Part shown: piece after piece, positions 1-13,818 of the stretch
How positions within the stretch are numbered: position 1 is the first letter of the stretch
How the letters are laid out: each line of letters begins with the position of its first letter
NCBI RefSeq assembly: GCF_047496725.1
Contig: NC_132974.1
Location: 7,935,001 to 7,999,000 of the forward strand
Origin: Anoplolepis gracilipes
Taxonomy: Eukaryota; Arthropoda; Insecta; Hymenoptera; Formicidae
Direction of reading: 5' to 3'
Length of the DNA stretch: 64,000 nucleotides
Notes under the pieces: generated by a model
Seen by the model: only the letters and a program-made list of their open reading frames with translations
Told to the model about the DNA's origin: nothing
The model's database searches: none
Program-made: the position numbers and the translations under genes

Positions 1-32
1 ACCGAACGCGGTGATGAAAGGTGAAGACAGAG

Positions 33-66
<34 letters not shown>
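33..66 (+). repeat. Poly-A tract, 34 bases
   Basis: Uninterrupted A run followed by GAAA. No retroelement 3' end or target-site duplication is visible around it; the window starts 32 bases upstream, so the left context is missing. Confidence 0.9.
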
Positions 67-68
<2 letters not shown>

Positions 69-801
69 AAACTCGTGAAGTGACCGAGATTAAGGATTAG
101 GAGAAGAGTAAAGAGAAAAGTAGAGTAGATGGGATATTACGAAATCGTAACGCGGGGATACGAAGATTGCGGCAGTAAAATACTCTTCGTCTCGTGTACG
201 TATGTAAATTTATAAAAGTATTTCTCGAAATGTATAATGTTACATTTTCGAAGCGGATGATCGCTCGAACGATCTGGCGGCGAATAAAAAAAAAAAAGGA
301 AAGCGTCAAGTAAAGATATCTCGCGAAAATATACTCGCCGTTACTTATTAACGTTGACAGACCTTCCTTATGTGCGTGTGCGTGCAAATAGGCGTTTGTT
401 CTAATGCATACGCTGCACGCGAGAAGCGCAGCAGCACATGTCTAAATCGTAGGGGGCAGGAAAATGGATAAGCAGCTGAATAATGCCCGGTTAATACCGA
501 TTACCCCCAGCGGTCGAAGAACTTGATCGCTCGCGGCTGTAGGAAATGATTTCGCAACGCAAGCTTATAGCCCTCATCGGGCCTCTAAGGGGAAGAGAAA
601 AGGGAACTTGGAGCATCTCCGTTAAAGGCAACGTATTAATATCCTCTCTACTTAGCGAAGCGTTTACTGGTTACGCGCCGCTCAACGATAGTCAGGACGT
701 GCCACGCTGGCGGACATAATTAACTATAACACTGAAGCCGAAGGAAATTGTGCCGCGTCCCGCTCGTCTCTCGTCCTTTCTGTGTCTAAATATTATGCTT
801 T

Positions 802-830
802 CCCCCTCCCCTCCCCTGTCCACCTCCCCC
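802..830 (-). other. G-rich run on the minus strand, possible G-quadruplex
   Basis: The plus strand has C runs of 5, 4, 4 and 5 (802-806, 808-811, 813-816, 826-830). On the minus strand this gives four G tracts with loops of 9, 1 and 1 bases. The 9-base loop is longer than the usual 1-7 rule, so folding is possible but not certain. Confidence 0.4.
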
Positions 831-1790
831 TTGATCTCGGGCACGACACCGTAGAATCAAGCAACCGTGCATCCAATTAAAGGTCAAACTTCATCGCGCG
901 ATGGATTATTCGTTCTCGATTTCCAATGCGCAGACAGCGACCAGAAAGAAATTTGCGGTGTAGACGCGAAGAATAGTTAACGTTGGTATGTCAACTAACG
1001 GTTGTTTACGGATACGCGAAATGCTGCTTTGTTCTCTGTCATCAATTCTGATGCATAGAATATTAATTCGTAGAATTTGCATAGCGGAGAACATGTAACG
1101 TTTCTGATATTTTATTATAAATTATTTATGTCCCTCGAATATCATGATAGTAAAAAACGAAAATTATAAATTTTGTGCATAATATATGAATGAGTAAGCC
1201 ACACAATATTTTTTTATTTTACATTCTATAACTTTTTAATTTATTAAAACAGCTGCAATTAAAAATTTGTATATTAATTTTTTTATTACATCTTATCATT
1301 TGTATCTGTTTGTGAAAATATAAAATATGAATGTTGGTTAATTTTAATACAAAATATAAATTATAAAATTATATTTTGCAATCAAGATAACTAACGCTAC
1401 ATTTATACATTTCGAAAACAACATTGACGGATGACATTTACAAGCTTTACTGTCCCTTCCTCTTCACCTACGCAAATGTTACGCGTAACAAAATAATTAA
1501 CTGTCATGCAAGACCGTGTATCTTGTTATCCTTCTCATCGAATGGACCGTTCTTTGCTCCCAGGTAATCTTTTGCTCTCCATGCGGAATGTGAACGAGCG
1601 ATCAACTCACCTATATTTTTGAATATGTCCGTCGCATAAATATATGTCAAACGCGCAGAAAAGACGTGAGACAAGAGACAACGAAGGTAAGTTAAATGAT
1701 AGCGTAGGAGATCGATCGATAGATGGCCTGTATCGCAAATTTGATAAGGAGAATTAGCTGCATCGCAAACTTGCGCTAGACTAGCGATAG

Positions 1791-1831
1791 ACTTTCTTTC
1801 TCTTTCTCTTTCTTTCTCTCTCTCTCTCTTT
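1791..1831. repeat. Pyrimidine tract, (CT)n with CTTT interruptions
   Basis: Imperfect CT/CTTT microsatellite. Confidence 0.9.
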
Positions 1832-3439
1832 ATGTCAGTTCCATGATTCGATACACATGCTGATGTGCAGATACACGCGCCGTTCGTCTTTATATGTATT
1901 CAAATATACAACCTGAATAATCTTACTCGATAAGTAAATATAAAATATGTCAAAAATTCCACGCAAACGTGGCGCATATAAAACTTAAGAATGTAACATC
2001 AAGTTATATTTTCCTGCAAAGAGAAAAACAATTTTATGTTCCGTCTGGAGATACGCGTACGTATATGAATATCTCGATTACATCGATATATTCGAAACGT
2101 TTTAATAAAAAACTGAATTTCCTTTGTTAATAAATACTTGATATCTTTAATAAATTTGTCAACACGTAAATAATAATTTAAATAGGTGTTGTTAAATAAT
2201 TTGTTTACGCATTAATATGAGAAAAGTCATAAAATGCAATGTAAAAAATTTCGAAACCATTTTCATGAGATAAAACGATGCTTTTAACACATCGCAAGCG
2301 ATACTGTAATTTAAAAAGTTTACGAGCTTTTTTCCAAACGTTATATTTTAACAAATAACAGTGACTATTTGTGTCAGCAATGTAGTTTGCACAAGGCATA
2401 AACGGATTCATATCTATACCAACCATCATTCGTTGTTGCATAAAATCCATATTATGAAAACGAAACCGCTTTATGCGAGAATTCGTGCTGCGAAAATTTG
2501 CGGAACACCAGTTATTAGAGTAAAGACCATTGGGTCAGAGATTAACATCCATGTATACGACGGTGCGTTAATTTTCATAGCGACCAAGCTTGCGAGCGAC
2601 GAGGTTCGAATAACCGCATGAAACCGTCGGATCAGATTTTCCGTGGGACGGCTAAGTCGCGGACGGCTAAGTGCATTAATTCTTCTTAAGCTCGGCGCGT
2701 TTATATTAATAGGGTGCAATTAATAACGGTTAAAAGGCATTCGTTCACGGCGAGATTGTTGTCGACGGTGAATCGCGCCGGAGCCAAGTTGCGGCAGCCA
2801 ACGCCGTGCGAGGAAGAAAGGTATAGGAAACAGAGACGAAAAGCCAGGAAGGCGTTAAATTACACTTAGCCCGTTTCGCTTTTGGGATTCTCCGGAAGAG
2901 TGGCGACGGACGGACGGAATTATTGCGGAAAAGACGACCGTACCGAGCGCCGGGATGCCCACAACGCTCCCCGAGTCTCTGAGAATTTCGAATGCTCGGC
3001 GCAGAGATATGCAACCCGCTATATAAATGGGCCTGCGGGTACTGATGTAAGATTAAATGCGCGATATCGACCTCGTAATCCAGTCTGCATCTGATATCGA
3101 GGTTAGCGTATAAACAGACATTCGAGATCGCCTTTGATATCACGGCCACTTTACTCTTCTGACTCTCTTCTGTACATCTTTGCAAATAGAAGAAATCCGT
3201 GACTGCTTACTCTCGCACCGGTTGGTCTTGCAAAAGACGATGATAACGTAAGCGTGATGAATGCGCTTGGCGCAGTGCAAAACACTTTTCATATCTTATT
3301 TATAGAATATATATAATCCACGTTCCACATACATACACACACAAAGAAAATTAAAAAGTTTAAAAATAAAAAGCTTTTAAAGCTATATAAGAGAATTCAA
3401 TTGATATATCAAGCAATACATATATAGACGTATATAGAC

Positions 3440-3488
3440 AAAGAGAGAGAGGAGAGAGGGAGAGAGAGAGAGAGAGAGAGAAAGAGAG
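3440..3488. repeat. (AG)n microsatellite, imperfect
   Basis: AG repeats broken by a few GG and AAA steps; in an AT-rich region. Confidence 0.95.
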
Positions 3489-3912
3489 TGATTATTAGAT
3501 AATAGTGTTAAAAAAATATAAAAACTGTTAGAAAAAATGTATTTGACAGAAACATAATATAAGTTTGAGTGTAACGTATCCATGTAATGTAATGTAAATG
3601 AAACAAAATGAACATATACTTTTAAGAATATATACGATGCATTGACAACACATGAATTATTGTTTCTGTGTATGCCCATTTCACACTTCCTTGTAATTTG
3701 GTCTGATCTTAATTTGATTTTCTTTATGAAAAAAATATTTTAACAAAGGATTTAAAAGTATCCGGAAGCAGTTCGCACAATGACGTAAAGCATAAGGGTG
3801 TGAAGTTACGTCGTGTTACCAATTTGTTCCCGTTACGTGAGCTGTCAGCAACAGATGTTGTCGATTGGTGGTGCACATTTTTCGAATATATATAATGCAT
3901 ATTCAAATATAT

Positions 3913-3918
<6 letters not shown>

Positions 3919-3950
<32 letters not shown>
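3919..3950. repeat. (AT)n microsatellite
   Basis: About 16 AT units, preceded by ATACATAC variants. Confidence 0.95.
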
Positions 3951-3953
<3 letters not shown>

Positions 3954-6900
3954 TGCACATAGTATTCTTTTCATTACGATACTTTACGTACGTTCATGTA
4001 AAGAATTTCTATATTTTCAACACGTATGCGAAATTATATTGAACATCGATTGCAATTTTATATGCGCATATTTCGCTTACTCTTTTAATATCTTTCAACC
4101 ATTCAAATGTATAGATGTGAATTTTTATCCGGCAAAGAGGAGAATTTATAAAAAGACAGAACGGCATATGCAATATATGAGAATGTTACAGCATCATAGG
4201 CAAATGAATTATACAATATAACTGTGTGACTGATTTATAAAATGGAATATAATATTAGGAATGAATAATATATACAATAAGTATTTATGTAACGAACACA
4301 TATATGCACATGTAACTTTTAATAATTAATTTAAAATCTTTTACAGAGGTCTTTAGAGTTTATACAATTTTAATGAAAAATATTAAAAAATTAAATAAAT
4401 CAAATCAAATATGTATATATTAATTAGTGTACTAATATATGGATACAATAGTTATGTATAAGAAGATACTTTTAAACACACTTTAAATAATACTTGTCAG
4501 ATGCATTTTATTTATATACATACAATATGTTTGTGAAATAAATTGTTCTTGCAATTATTTTCATCAGTTTGAAAATCTCATTAATTGTATCAATTTCAGG
4601 GAGTTATTAATCTTGAAAAATCTCCTGCAAATAACAACATGAAGGGCACTAAGAAGGATCGATGAGGATTTAATCTTGCTGGTTTTGTCTATAAATCTGG
4701 TTGATGAAAAAAATATATCTTTCTAACAATAACTTTTAATTCAATAATACTAATCCAACGTTAAAAGGTTCTCGAAATTAAAATTATTTTTTTATTATTA
4801 AAATGACCTCGAAAAGACAAATTATAGAAATATTCGGTTGAATGTATATATTTCTCAATTTTAAAAATAAAAGAAAAATATGTCAAAGTTAGAATTGCAG
4901 ATACACATTTAATTTGTTATAGTGGAAGTTAAAAATTTCCGGTAATTCTTATATATCTGTTTTAGAATACACATATCTCAATCATAAAAATTTCGAATAT
5001 AAATTCGAATTTTAAAAACGCCCAGTACATTATAAGATTTATTTATCGTTCAAGATTTATAAAATTCATGAAATTGATGAAAGAAATCTGAAAAGTAACA
5101 ACGAATGTTGAGAAGCATTAAGACATTTCACATATTTGCTTCTGACAATATTAATTGTTTGTACAAAACTCCATTACAAAAAAAAAAAAGAGGAATTTTT
5201 CCTATTTTTGATAAGATTTTTCGAATTAAATACAGATTTTCTTTGTGTAGTCAAAGTTGAGCTGCAACCAAAGAAAATCTCTTTTCGGTAATATTTAAGA
5301 ATTTATGAGTATACATATTTTGCAGATGCGTACAAATACTGAATTACCACGTGTGTACCCATCGAAAATACATACGTATATGTCTTGTGACGAGTTTTAC
5401 TCTGATTGCTTGGTTACCACATAGAATCGACCTCGCGACCGTCGTTGGTAATCACTGTCGACTTGCGTTAGCAGGGATTTTAAAGAGCTGACGAAGCTAA
5501 ACGACCCCTCATTACGCGTCGCTAGAGATTTATATGCAATGAACATAGCACCATAAAATGATCGCCGTCGCTGTCATTCGACAATGCGTCCACGCGTCAG
5601 ATTTGCATTTGGTCATGTCCGGCTGTAATAACATTCCGTGTTTGTGCTAATCTGCATGTGTGTATATGCATATATATTGTGTACAATGTTATAAGCAGAG
5701 ACATACGTCATTGTCAATACTTTTTAAAGTTGATGGAAACCACGAAAAAATAAACGAGGTACAATACAAGCAAAGATTAATACAAGTTGATGTATTGGTA
5801 CAAAACAAATTTTGAGTAGGCGACATAATCAGGAATAAACGGTGATATAATTAATGAAACACAGCTAAAGTAAGGCTTAGTAAGCCGATCGATTCTTAAT
5901 GCCGTGCGCGTCATCGTAAGATATTATAATATATTTATCGTATAATTATACGCTTATCTCAGAAAACAGCGTAACACGTAGCTCGTACCCAATTACGTGA
6001 ACTTTGCTCCGCGTATACTTAGAAGTTAACAATAACGGCCACGAATTTTCAGCTTTACCTAAAACCGCAGCTGTTAATTATTACGATAAAGTAAACAAAG
6101 TTAAGTCTAACTCTGTGGAAACATGTCACATGAGTTACCAGACTACAAGTATGACATATGACAACGAGCTTTTATGAATAATACACGGTGTGAGTAAAGA
6201 GTGATTATTTTCATATAAATACTATTAGAAAATATTAAATGCTAATCAAAATTCCCTAATTTGAAACGTAGAGAAAAAAATTATAAATTTTTAATTGTAG
6301 ATAATTAACAAAATAATGTGGCTTAAAAATATTTTCAACAAAAAATAATAAATATAAATTATCTTTAACAAATTAATGATAGAAGTAGCAAAATACGTAT
6401 ATGGTTAAATTAATAATATATAGAATAATAATAATATTAAATTATATAGTCTTAAATATATATTATGGCAGGATTTAAAATATAATCTCATATATTGACA
6501 AATTTCATGCTCTTTAAAACTTAATTTTAATACGCAAAAGTAAGATCAACAGCATTACAATTTCATAAAACTATTATCAAAGAAGAAAAAGAGTTAATTA
6601 ATCTATTATCTATTTAAAGAAAAACTTATATTTTGCGGTTCACGAAATATATTTCTTTCTTGAGATTTTGATTGATAGCTTGAGATTTTTAATAGCAAAA
6701 TTATTTTTTCCAAAACAAACATTCACGCTTATCATTGCCGCAAAGTGCTACAAGCCCGCACAGTAATCTCTAGATCGTACGTTAGATACTTGCACTTGCG
6801 TACCGTTGATTAATCGAACCACGTGGGTTCCAATACATACGCGCAATGTACATGCGAAAGATACATGAATCGATATAGTGTGCGGCACGAGCTCAATGCT

Positions 6901-8240
6901 TCAAACGTTATTTATACGCACGTTTAAAAAGCAACGATGAAACGCAGCGGTTTTTCCGACCGCATTAATCCAATTGCACGCTTCAGTTTTGCGGGTTCAA
7001 ATAACATCCCGTTACATTAAATTTTTATTTACTATAATTCTTATGACTATATTATCAGATAATACTTTTTAAAAACGTTTTACAAATTATAAATTTCTTA
7101 ATTTAACAAAGGAGAGAAAAATATATATAAAAAAAACTAATATATAAAATTAAATATATATATTTTAATGTCAATAAAATTTTAATAATAATTTAAAAAT
7201 ATAGAATACGATTAGAAAAAGAAAAAATTATAGCTTTCCAAAAAATATTTTAAATCGTGACTAATATTATTAAATTAAAAAAATAGCGAAAAATAATGTA
7301 ATAAAGTTTATACAATGTTTATTAATTAAAATTTTGTAATATATAAATTGTCTAACTGCTTATTAAAAAAATTCCTTATAATATAATATTTCAAATTAAT
7401 ATTTATATCTACCTCCAAAACTAAAATGCTATCATTCTCTACATATTTTAATGGCTGCTGTTAATAAGATCATCTTGGCTTTCAACTCTTCTATTATTAT
7501 ATTCCAAACAAAGTCAGAAATTTAATTACCGTACTTTTAATTACCGGCAATTCTATTAAACTAGACGTATATCACATTCCATGACATTTATTAAGAAATA
7601 TCTAAATATTTGACCACCAGTGTTACAAATTAAAAGCATTTTATTCTACATTTCCTAAAATCTTCATCAATTATGAGTGATTAAAATCCAATTAAAAATA
7701 CAGAATAACCGTATCTATAATGATAATTACCATCATAACAAAGAAGCATCTTATTGGCCGAAAGATATTTTCAGAACTCCACCAAGCGCTCTTGTTATTT
7801 ATATAGGAAACATTAATTGTACAATATCGTGAAACTTCCTAATTCCAAAATGGACATTAATTAACAGAGCTTCAAACTCTAATTCCAAGTGCAAATACAT
7901 TACGGAGAACATGGATGGTTAGGTGTACATGTAGAATCGCCCGAATTGCGCGGGAAATTGCAACCACAAAATGCATGGATCCACTGTGTTCGCCCAGAAA
8001 CACGACTTTCAGATTGACCCGAGGGAAACTCGGAGGAAAAACGATAGAAGAGTGGTACGCGATGGAAGGAGAAAAATGTAAAAAAAAGGTGGAAGAAAGA
8101 GCGTGAATGTAGACGGTCGACTACAGAGAGAAAGAGAAAGAGGGATATACAGATAAGGGGAGGGGGGAGAGAGAAGGAATGCGTGGTCCAGTAAGCGTTA
8201 GTCTTCAATTTCGCCTCGTCGTGCGCTGGTGTACCCGGCC

Positions 8241-8264
8241 ATTTGCATATGAATCAGGATCAGA
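8241..8264 (+). promoter_or_regulatory. Octamer-like motif, copy 1
   Basis: The 14-mer ATTTGCATATGAAT is followed by CAGGATCAGA. ATTTGCAT is the reverse complement of the POU-domain octamer ATGCAAAT, a known family motif. A 22-of-24 match occurs at 8740-8763. A regulatory role is inferred from the paired conservation only. Confidence 0.35.
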
Positions 8265-8739
8265 GGAGCGCACCGAGGGTCCCGAAACGTGTATGTGGCG
8301 GCCATGATACGAGGACAAACAATCGCCCGCAATTATGCAAATCCCGTTACGGTGGCGCGATGTCTTTAAAAAATAAAAAAAAAAGAATAAAGAATGAGAA
8401 AGAAAGAGATAGAGAAAAAGGTTCCTCGCGTACAAGTGCGCGTGCGCGGATTAATCTGGTTAATGTGCTCGAGAACGCGTTGTGATAACGTAAAATCTCG
8501 CGAATTATTGTAGTTACGATAGAACGAAGAGAGATCTCGATTCAATCATGACACGACCGCTGATTCACAGCATAGCGTTGCACATGAATCGTAACTCGTA
8601 GCGTGAATCAATCAAAATCGTTCAGCCGCATCACGTGCCGAATAAAAACTCAATTACTTCAAGTGTCCATGACCGCATACCTATGCGTTCGTACATACAC
8701 CGACTGCAAAGCTTCCTCTGCTCTGCTCTCCCTTTCGCG

Positions 8740-8763
8740 ATTTGCATATGAATCTGGATCGGA
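8740..8763 (+). promoter_or_regulatory. Octamer-like motif, copy 2
   Basis: ATTTGCATATGAAT followed by CTGGATCGGA, matching the copy 499 bp upstream at 22 of 24 positions while surrounding sequence differs. It lies about 50 bp before a long (AG)n array. Possible POU-factor sites in one regulatory block; chance retention of a duplicated piece is the alternative. Confidence 0.35.
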
Positions 8764-8812
8764 CACTAGAGATGCACGGTCACCAGGAGCTAGCGACAGA
8801 AGACAGACATGC

Positions 8813-8935
<123 letters not shown>

Positions 8936-10034
8936 CTAAATAGAAAAGACGAGCACTAAAGTGTGAAAAAAAAGAAAGAAAAAATGCATAATAAGAGAAA
9001 GAGAAAATGCGGTAGTAACAAGGGATGCGAGAAAAAAAACGGGAAAATAAATGCACGTACAGAAGGCAAAAAAGCTAGAAAAAAACCAGACTGTATTATA
9101 AAATAAAAAAAAATTAATAATCTTCAGTGATAACGGCCGGCAAGCGATTGGCGAAGCTTTGTCGGATGGAAATCAGTAGTAAAAACCAACTATAAGCGGC
9201 CACGTTACCAATCAACGACGGGAACGCAGGCACGTATACAAGATACCTTGTTCTCCGATAAGTTTAATTTACCACAAACAGCACCGTAAAGCGGCTTAAT
9301 TGCATTTCTTATATCGGTTTCTAATGAATTCCCCTTCGATCGTGTAATAATGTGAGTCTTCCTTAGCCAGTAAACACTGCTTTTAGTATAGCGAAGGATA
9401 AGCGCTGAGGAATGCGAGTTTTTTTCTGGAATAAATAATAAATAAATGCAGCGGGTATCCAATAGCATATGGTAGTTTAATCGGCACGATTTACTAAATG
9501 CAGAATCCCTCATTAATGCATTAATTATCGTAATTCATGCATATTTAAAAACACGTATGACAACAAATTATAATGTGAGTCACGTACAGATTACGTCATC
9601 GTAGGAACGGACCATCATTCGATGGCTGACGAATGTAATCACTAATATCAATAGCATCGCTAGTTTTCGCACCTTCTCGCAGAAAAAAATTTATTCTTTT
9701 GAATATGAATTCTCTTCATTCTATCATCGTTCCAACGCCCGCGACAGATTGCTACCTTTATTTCCATTATCGTGTTCTATTCACGTAGGCGATAAAATCG
9801 TGAGTGAAATATCATCATGTTTTTAACACGTTATTTAAATGCGAATGTGCATGCGTTCAAGTTCCAACATAAACGAAAAAATATATCTTTTGTAGCAAAT
9901 TGCTTAAAGTTCACTAATAACTAGGCAAAAGTGCATTTATAGATATATCGTGATATTTTTTTTATTTGTTTTTGATAGTATTTTTTTCTTGTTATAAGAG
10001 ATATAATTAAAATTATTAAATAAATTTCAGAATT

Positions 10035-10038
<4 letters not shown>

Positions 10039-10073
<35 letters not shown>
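10039..10073. repeat. (AT)n microsatellite
   Basis: About 17 AT units. Confidence 0.95.
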
Positions 10074-10077
<4 letters not shown>

Positions 10078-11322
10078 TTTCTTTATAATAAATAAACTTA
10101 GAAAAAAGCGATTTTACAAGGTTTTTTTTCCACAAAATAAGTCGGTGTAGGAATGCGACTCTCGGAGATGGAGAATTCTTTCGAGGCGTTCGTATAATAC
10201 TGCTTGTATATCTGTAAGAACGATATCTGAACAGCAGCAAGCCTGTCGCTCGGTACGAACAGCCATCCACTCGATTTCACACGGTGACTATACCCAAGGT
10301 TCTTCTTTCCCCGTCTTCGAGAATTACTTACGACGAGGAATGCGCCACAGCCGGCCTCTGTTCGGAAGGCGAAATCCTTTTCGCAAAATGTCTCGCACCC
10401 ATGTGTGTTTACTACGTCCAACCGTATGTACTATTATACTATATCCAACTATGGACTGTCCGTGCAACGAAATAACGAAGTAAAGAAAGAAACACAAATA
10501 CGACATCGCATGCTATATAAATATATATACATATATACATGTAATTGTATCTCTCGATAAAAATTCATTTTGCAACGAAATTCTGTTAAACATAAAAGCA
10601 AACGACATGGAAATTAATAATTGTATCAAACATTTTACATCTATTTTATATCATGACTCGATGTTACAAAAAAGTCTTTTAAATTCCTCACGTCGCAGAT
10701 TAAAAAAAAAAGATATTATTTTACAATTTTTTTAAATGTACATGTATTTGTAATATATTTTTTAAATGTATTTAATGATAATCAATCTCTGATCATCAAG
10801 TAAAATTCTATTGTCAATCATAAATATATATGTTTAATATTAATAAAAAATTTTATTTATTTAACGAAATTTGTCTTATGTGAGAATGATTTTACAGATA
10901 AAAATTTAAGAAAAAAGATTACTGTTTTCACAATTGTAGTAATGACTTTCTTAATATTTATTACTTGCGCGGTTATCATAGAGCTTTTATATCGGATCGA
11001 ATAAATTCCTTTGCTGGTAAAGCCGGTTGAAGCCACACTATTTGATTTCCCAAGGGTGCATCACACCTTGCAACATTCTGAGAGACGTCCACACGGGCAA
11101 ATATGGATGTTTGCGCGTCACGATGGACAGCACAAACAAAAGACTTTAAAAGAAAGAAAAGAATGAAATTGGAAGAAGAATAAAGCTACAGTACGGTAAT
11201 CTTGGGACCAATAATTTAAACTTGCCTATATCTTTATGCACAAAGAGAATAACAATCATTTAATATGTAATAATACACTATATCTCTTGTATTGTGATGT
11301 AATAAATGAATTGGTCTATATT

Positions 11323-11326
<4 letters not shown>

Positions 11327-11369
<43 letters not shown>
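11327..11369. repeat. (AT)n microsatellite
   Basis: About 21 AT units. A second, shorter (AT)n lies at 11494-11515. Confidence 0.95.
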
Positions 11370-11375
<6 letters not shown>

Positions 11376-13245
11376 CATATATGGTCTATATATAATTATT
11401 GTGGTCAATACTATTAATACTAAAATAATCAATACGTCGATATCGTAGTTCGTAGTGTATAGTTACGTAAGCATTTATATATTAATTAATCGTTATATAT
11501 ATATATATATATATAATTATGTACAGTGATTATATAATAGACTTTTGCACAAAATCACATACACTTTCAGTAATAATATTTTTAATCTGTTTAATTTAGA
11601 TATGTCAAAAAATTAGCGCATGTTGAAATAGCGAAAATTGTTCCGGTAAATCGTTTGTACAAGTTATATAAATGGACACAAGTGTAGTCCAAAAAAAAAA
11701 AGAAAAAACAAATTAAGATTAAGATAAACAACGAGGGTAGCAGAAATAAAAATTATGAAATTGGTGTATCGTAGTAATGCAACGATACACCGCATATTAT
11801 TACGTACTCCTTTTAAATTAATAAAAGCGACGATATGCCACGAGTGCCATAAATGTAGATTGCTTCGGCGCGGCATTCAAACACGCGGACGGGCAAATGT
11901 TCCAGATGCAAAAGAAGACGACGAATGTAAAATAAAAGATGCAATGAGAACGAATAAGTTTCAAAGATGGAGGAAAAATAAGACGCGCAAAGAATGTGTA
12001 CGGATAACATCGCGTTTTCCAGGTTGCGCTACATTAACTATAATTATAGTGACAGCGAGAAGCGAGCACAGGTTGAAACTTATGATAATACGGTACACGC
12101 GGTGGTTTGTGCACGATCTAACCGGCACGAAACGTATGTAGATGCGATGCAATGTATATGCAACGTAAAGCACTCGTGCACTCGGCGCGTTCTCTTGACG
12201 TCGCAAGGGACTCTCGCGTATATTTCCTGGATGCTCCAACAATACTCTGCGTTTTCCTCGCTTCCATCACGCTCTCTATCCTTTCACCGTGTCTTTTAGC
12301 AACGTCCTCTTCAGTACCGGTTGAAAAGATCAGTAATGTGCATTTTCTCAGTCTTGCATTTTTTATGCCTTTTTTACTTCTTGTATTTTTTTGCAGTTGA
12401 TACCACTCTACTCTTTCCCTCTTGTACGTTATTTTTTTGTCTCTTCTTATTTATTTTTACTTATTGTGTATACACATTTTGTAAATATGCTATGTCCCGT
12501 TCTCTATCACGCATTATTACGTTAAATGGTAAACATATTGCGTGTCAATGATATTCACTCATCCTGATTCCATACACGTTTGCCTAAACGACCGTAAAAC
12601 TTGGAATGCGTGTTAAGGGCACTAAAAAACCATCTTTTGAAGAGAATAGCTGGAAAAATTGATTGCGCGCGACTGTCGCTGATGGCGATCGATGTTCACT
12701 CGTTATCCTTAGATTTGTTGTTGACATCAATTACCATCGTGCGTACTTTGTTCACGTATTTTCTTTTTAACAACGCAAAACAAAAATAAACATTTGAGTC
12801 TTAAAATTAAATATATTTTATGGAAAGTAATAATCATTGTTAATAATAATCGTTTGTATTAAAATATTAAAAAATCGAGTTGAATATTTTATATGTTCAT
12901 CTGTAGTATTTATATTCGATATCAAGAACAAATTATTTTATAAAATTAAAAAATTCCCAATTAATTTAATTTCTTTCATGAAAAAGTAAACGTGAGATAT
13001 AAACGAGATTTTCTCTCCGGGACGTTCATGCCTAAGGCAAAACATAGCGCGCATGAATTTCGATATGAATATATTAGATTCGTTCAAATAAAACACAGAC
13101 TGAGATTTTTATGGAACAACGACTTCAGTCCACGTTTCAGTTGAACGTACCTAATATTTAAAGAAATATATAAGTATTTTTTTATATCAAACAACACAGA
13201 TAAGATTAAGATCATGATAAAATGAGATGTAACAAGTGATGTCAA

Positions 13246-13488
13246 ATGATGAGCAAACTGGTAATCTATCCACGCAGAAAAGTTGTTGGAGTTCAAAGTT
13301 GTCAGCGTTATCAGTACAGATCCTTGAAAAGCTTCCTAAGAGATGGAAAGGGTTTGCCTTCGAAATTGATGGGTGATCCTTGCGCCGACGAACCGAGAGT
13401 CAAGTTGATGGACCGAGCGACGATAAGGTTACAGAGAAGGGTGATTCAGGGGAACGGTCGGACGGAATACAAATTTTCCCCCAGATGA
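13246..13488 (+). CDS. Unassigned 80-codon open frame, weak candidate
   Basis: ATG start; the middle part reads LRDGKGLPSKLMGDPCADEP and the frame is rich in arginine and lysine. It coincides with a CpG-richer block (13240-13680), where open frames occur more easily. Family not recognised; probably a chance frame. Confidence 0.12.
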   Translation: MMSKLVIYPRRKVVGVQSCQRYQYRSLKSFLRDGKGLPSKLMGDPCADEPRVKLMDRATIRLQRRVIQGNGRTEYKFSPR

Positions 13489-13772
13489 CGGATGTCGAGG
13501 AGTTTCCACTTCGTTATTCACTCTAGCGGATCCTTCTTCCTATCGCCCCATGTCTCGAACCCTATGTCGTTACGACGTCCAGCTTTCCATTACCCTTACC
13601 CATACGAGCAGAAATTCATACGCAAAATTCGCTTCTTTCTCCGAAAGATCGATAACGCGTTTGCAAAAATGATGAAATCATAAATCAACATATGATAATT
13701 CTAAATGATACAGGAAACACATAATGACATTTCCTCACAGTTTTAATATATAAAAAAGTTGCTGTTATATAC

Positions 13773-13777
<5 letters not shown>

Positions 13778-13816
<39 letters not shown>
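13778..13816. repeat. (AT)n microsatellite
   Basis: About 19 AT units after an ATACATATGTAT lead-in. Confidence 0.95.

Positions 13817-13818
<2 letters not shown>

Larger units (their letters stand above)
1..3270. other. Noncoding: two CpG-richer blocks and an AT-rich stretch
   Basis: CpG-richer at about 430-900 and 2540-3250, AT-rich between. Short direct repeat GGACGGCTAAGT at 2646 and 2661. Opposing frames at 2745-3185 and 2882-3094 are not convincing. No gene seen. Confidence 0.6.
3270..7880. other. AT-rich noncoding stretch
   Basis: Mostly AT-rich with the two microsatellites listed. Slightly CpG-richer pieces at about 5390-5660 and 6740-7010. No gene or transposon ends seen. Confidence 0.65.

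Noticed and set aside
53..400. Poly-A tracts at 33-66 and 31428-31453 as retroelement tails
   Set aside because: No reverse transcriptase or SINE body upstream and no flanking duplications seen.
2600..2615. GGTTCGAATAACC, resembling a tRNA T-arm (B box)
   Set aside because: No A box, anticodon arm or acceptor stem around it.
11049..11067. CCCAAGGGTGCATCACACC, similar to a segment near 49580
   Set aside because: Similarity stops after about 19 bases; flanks are unrelated, so chance is likely.
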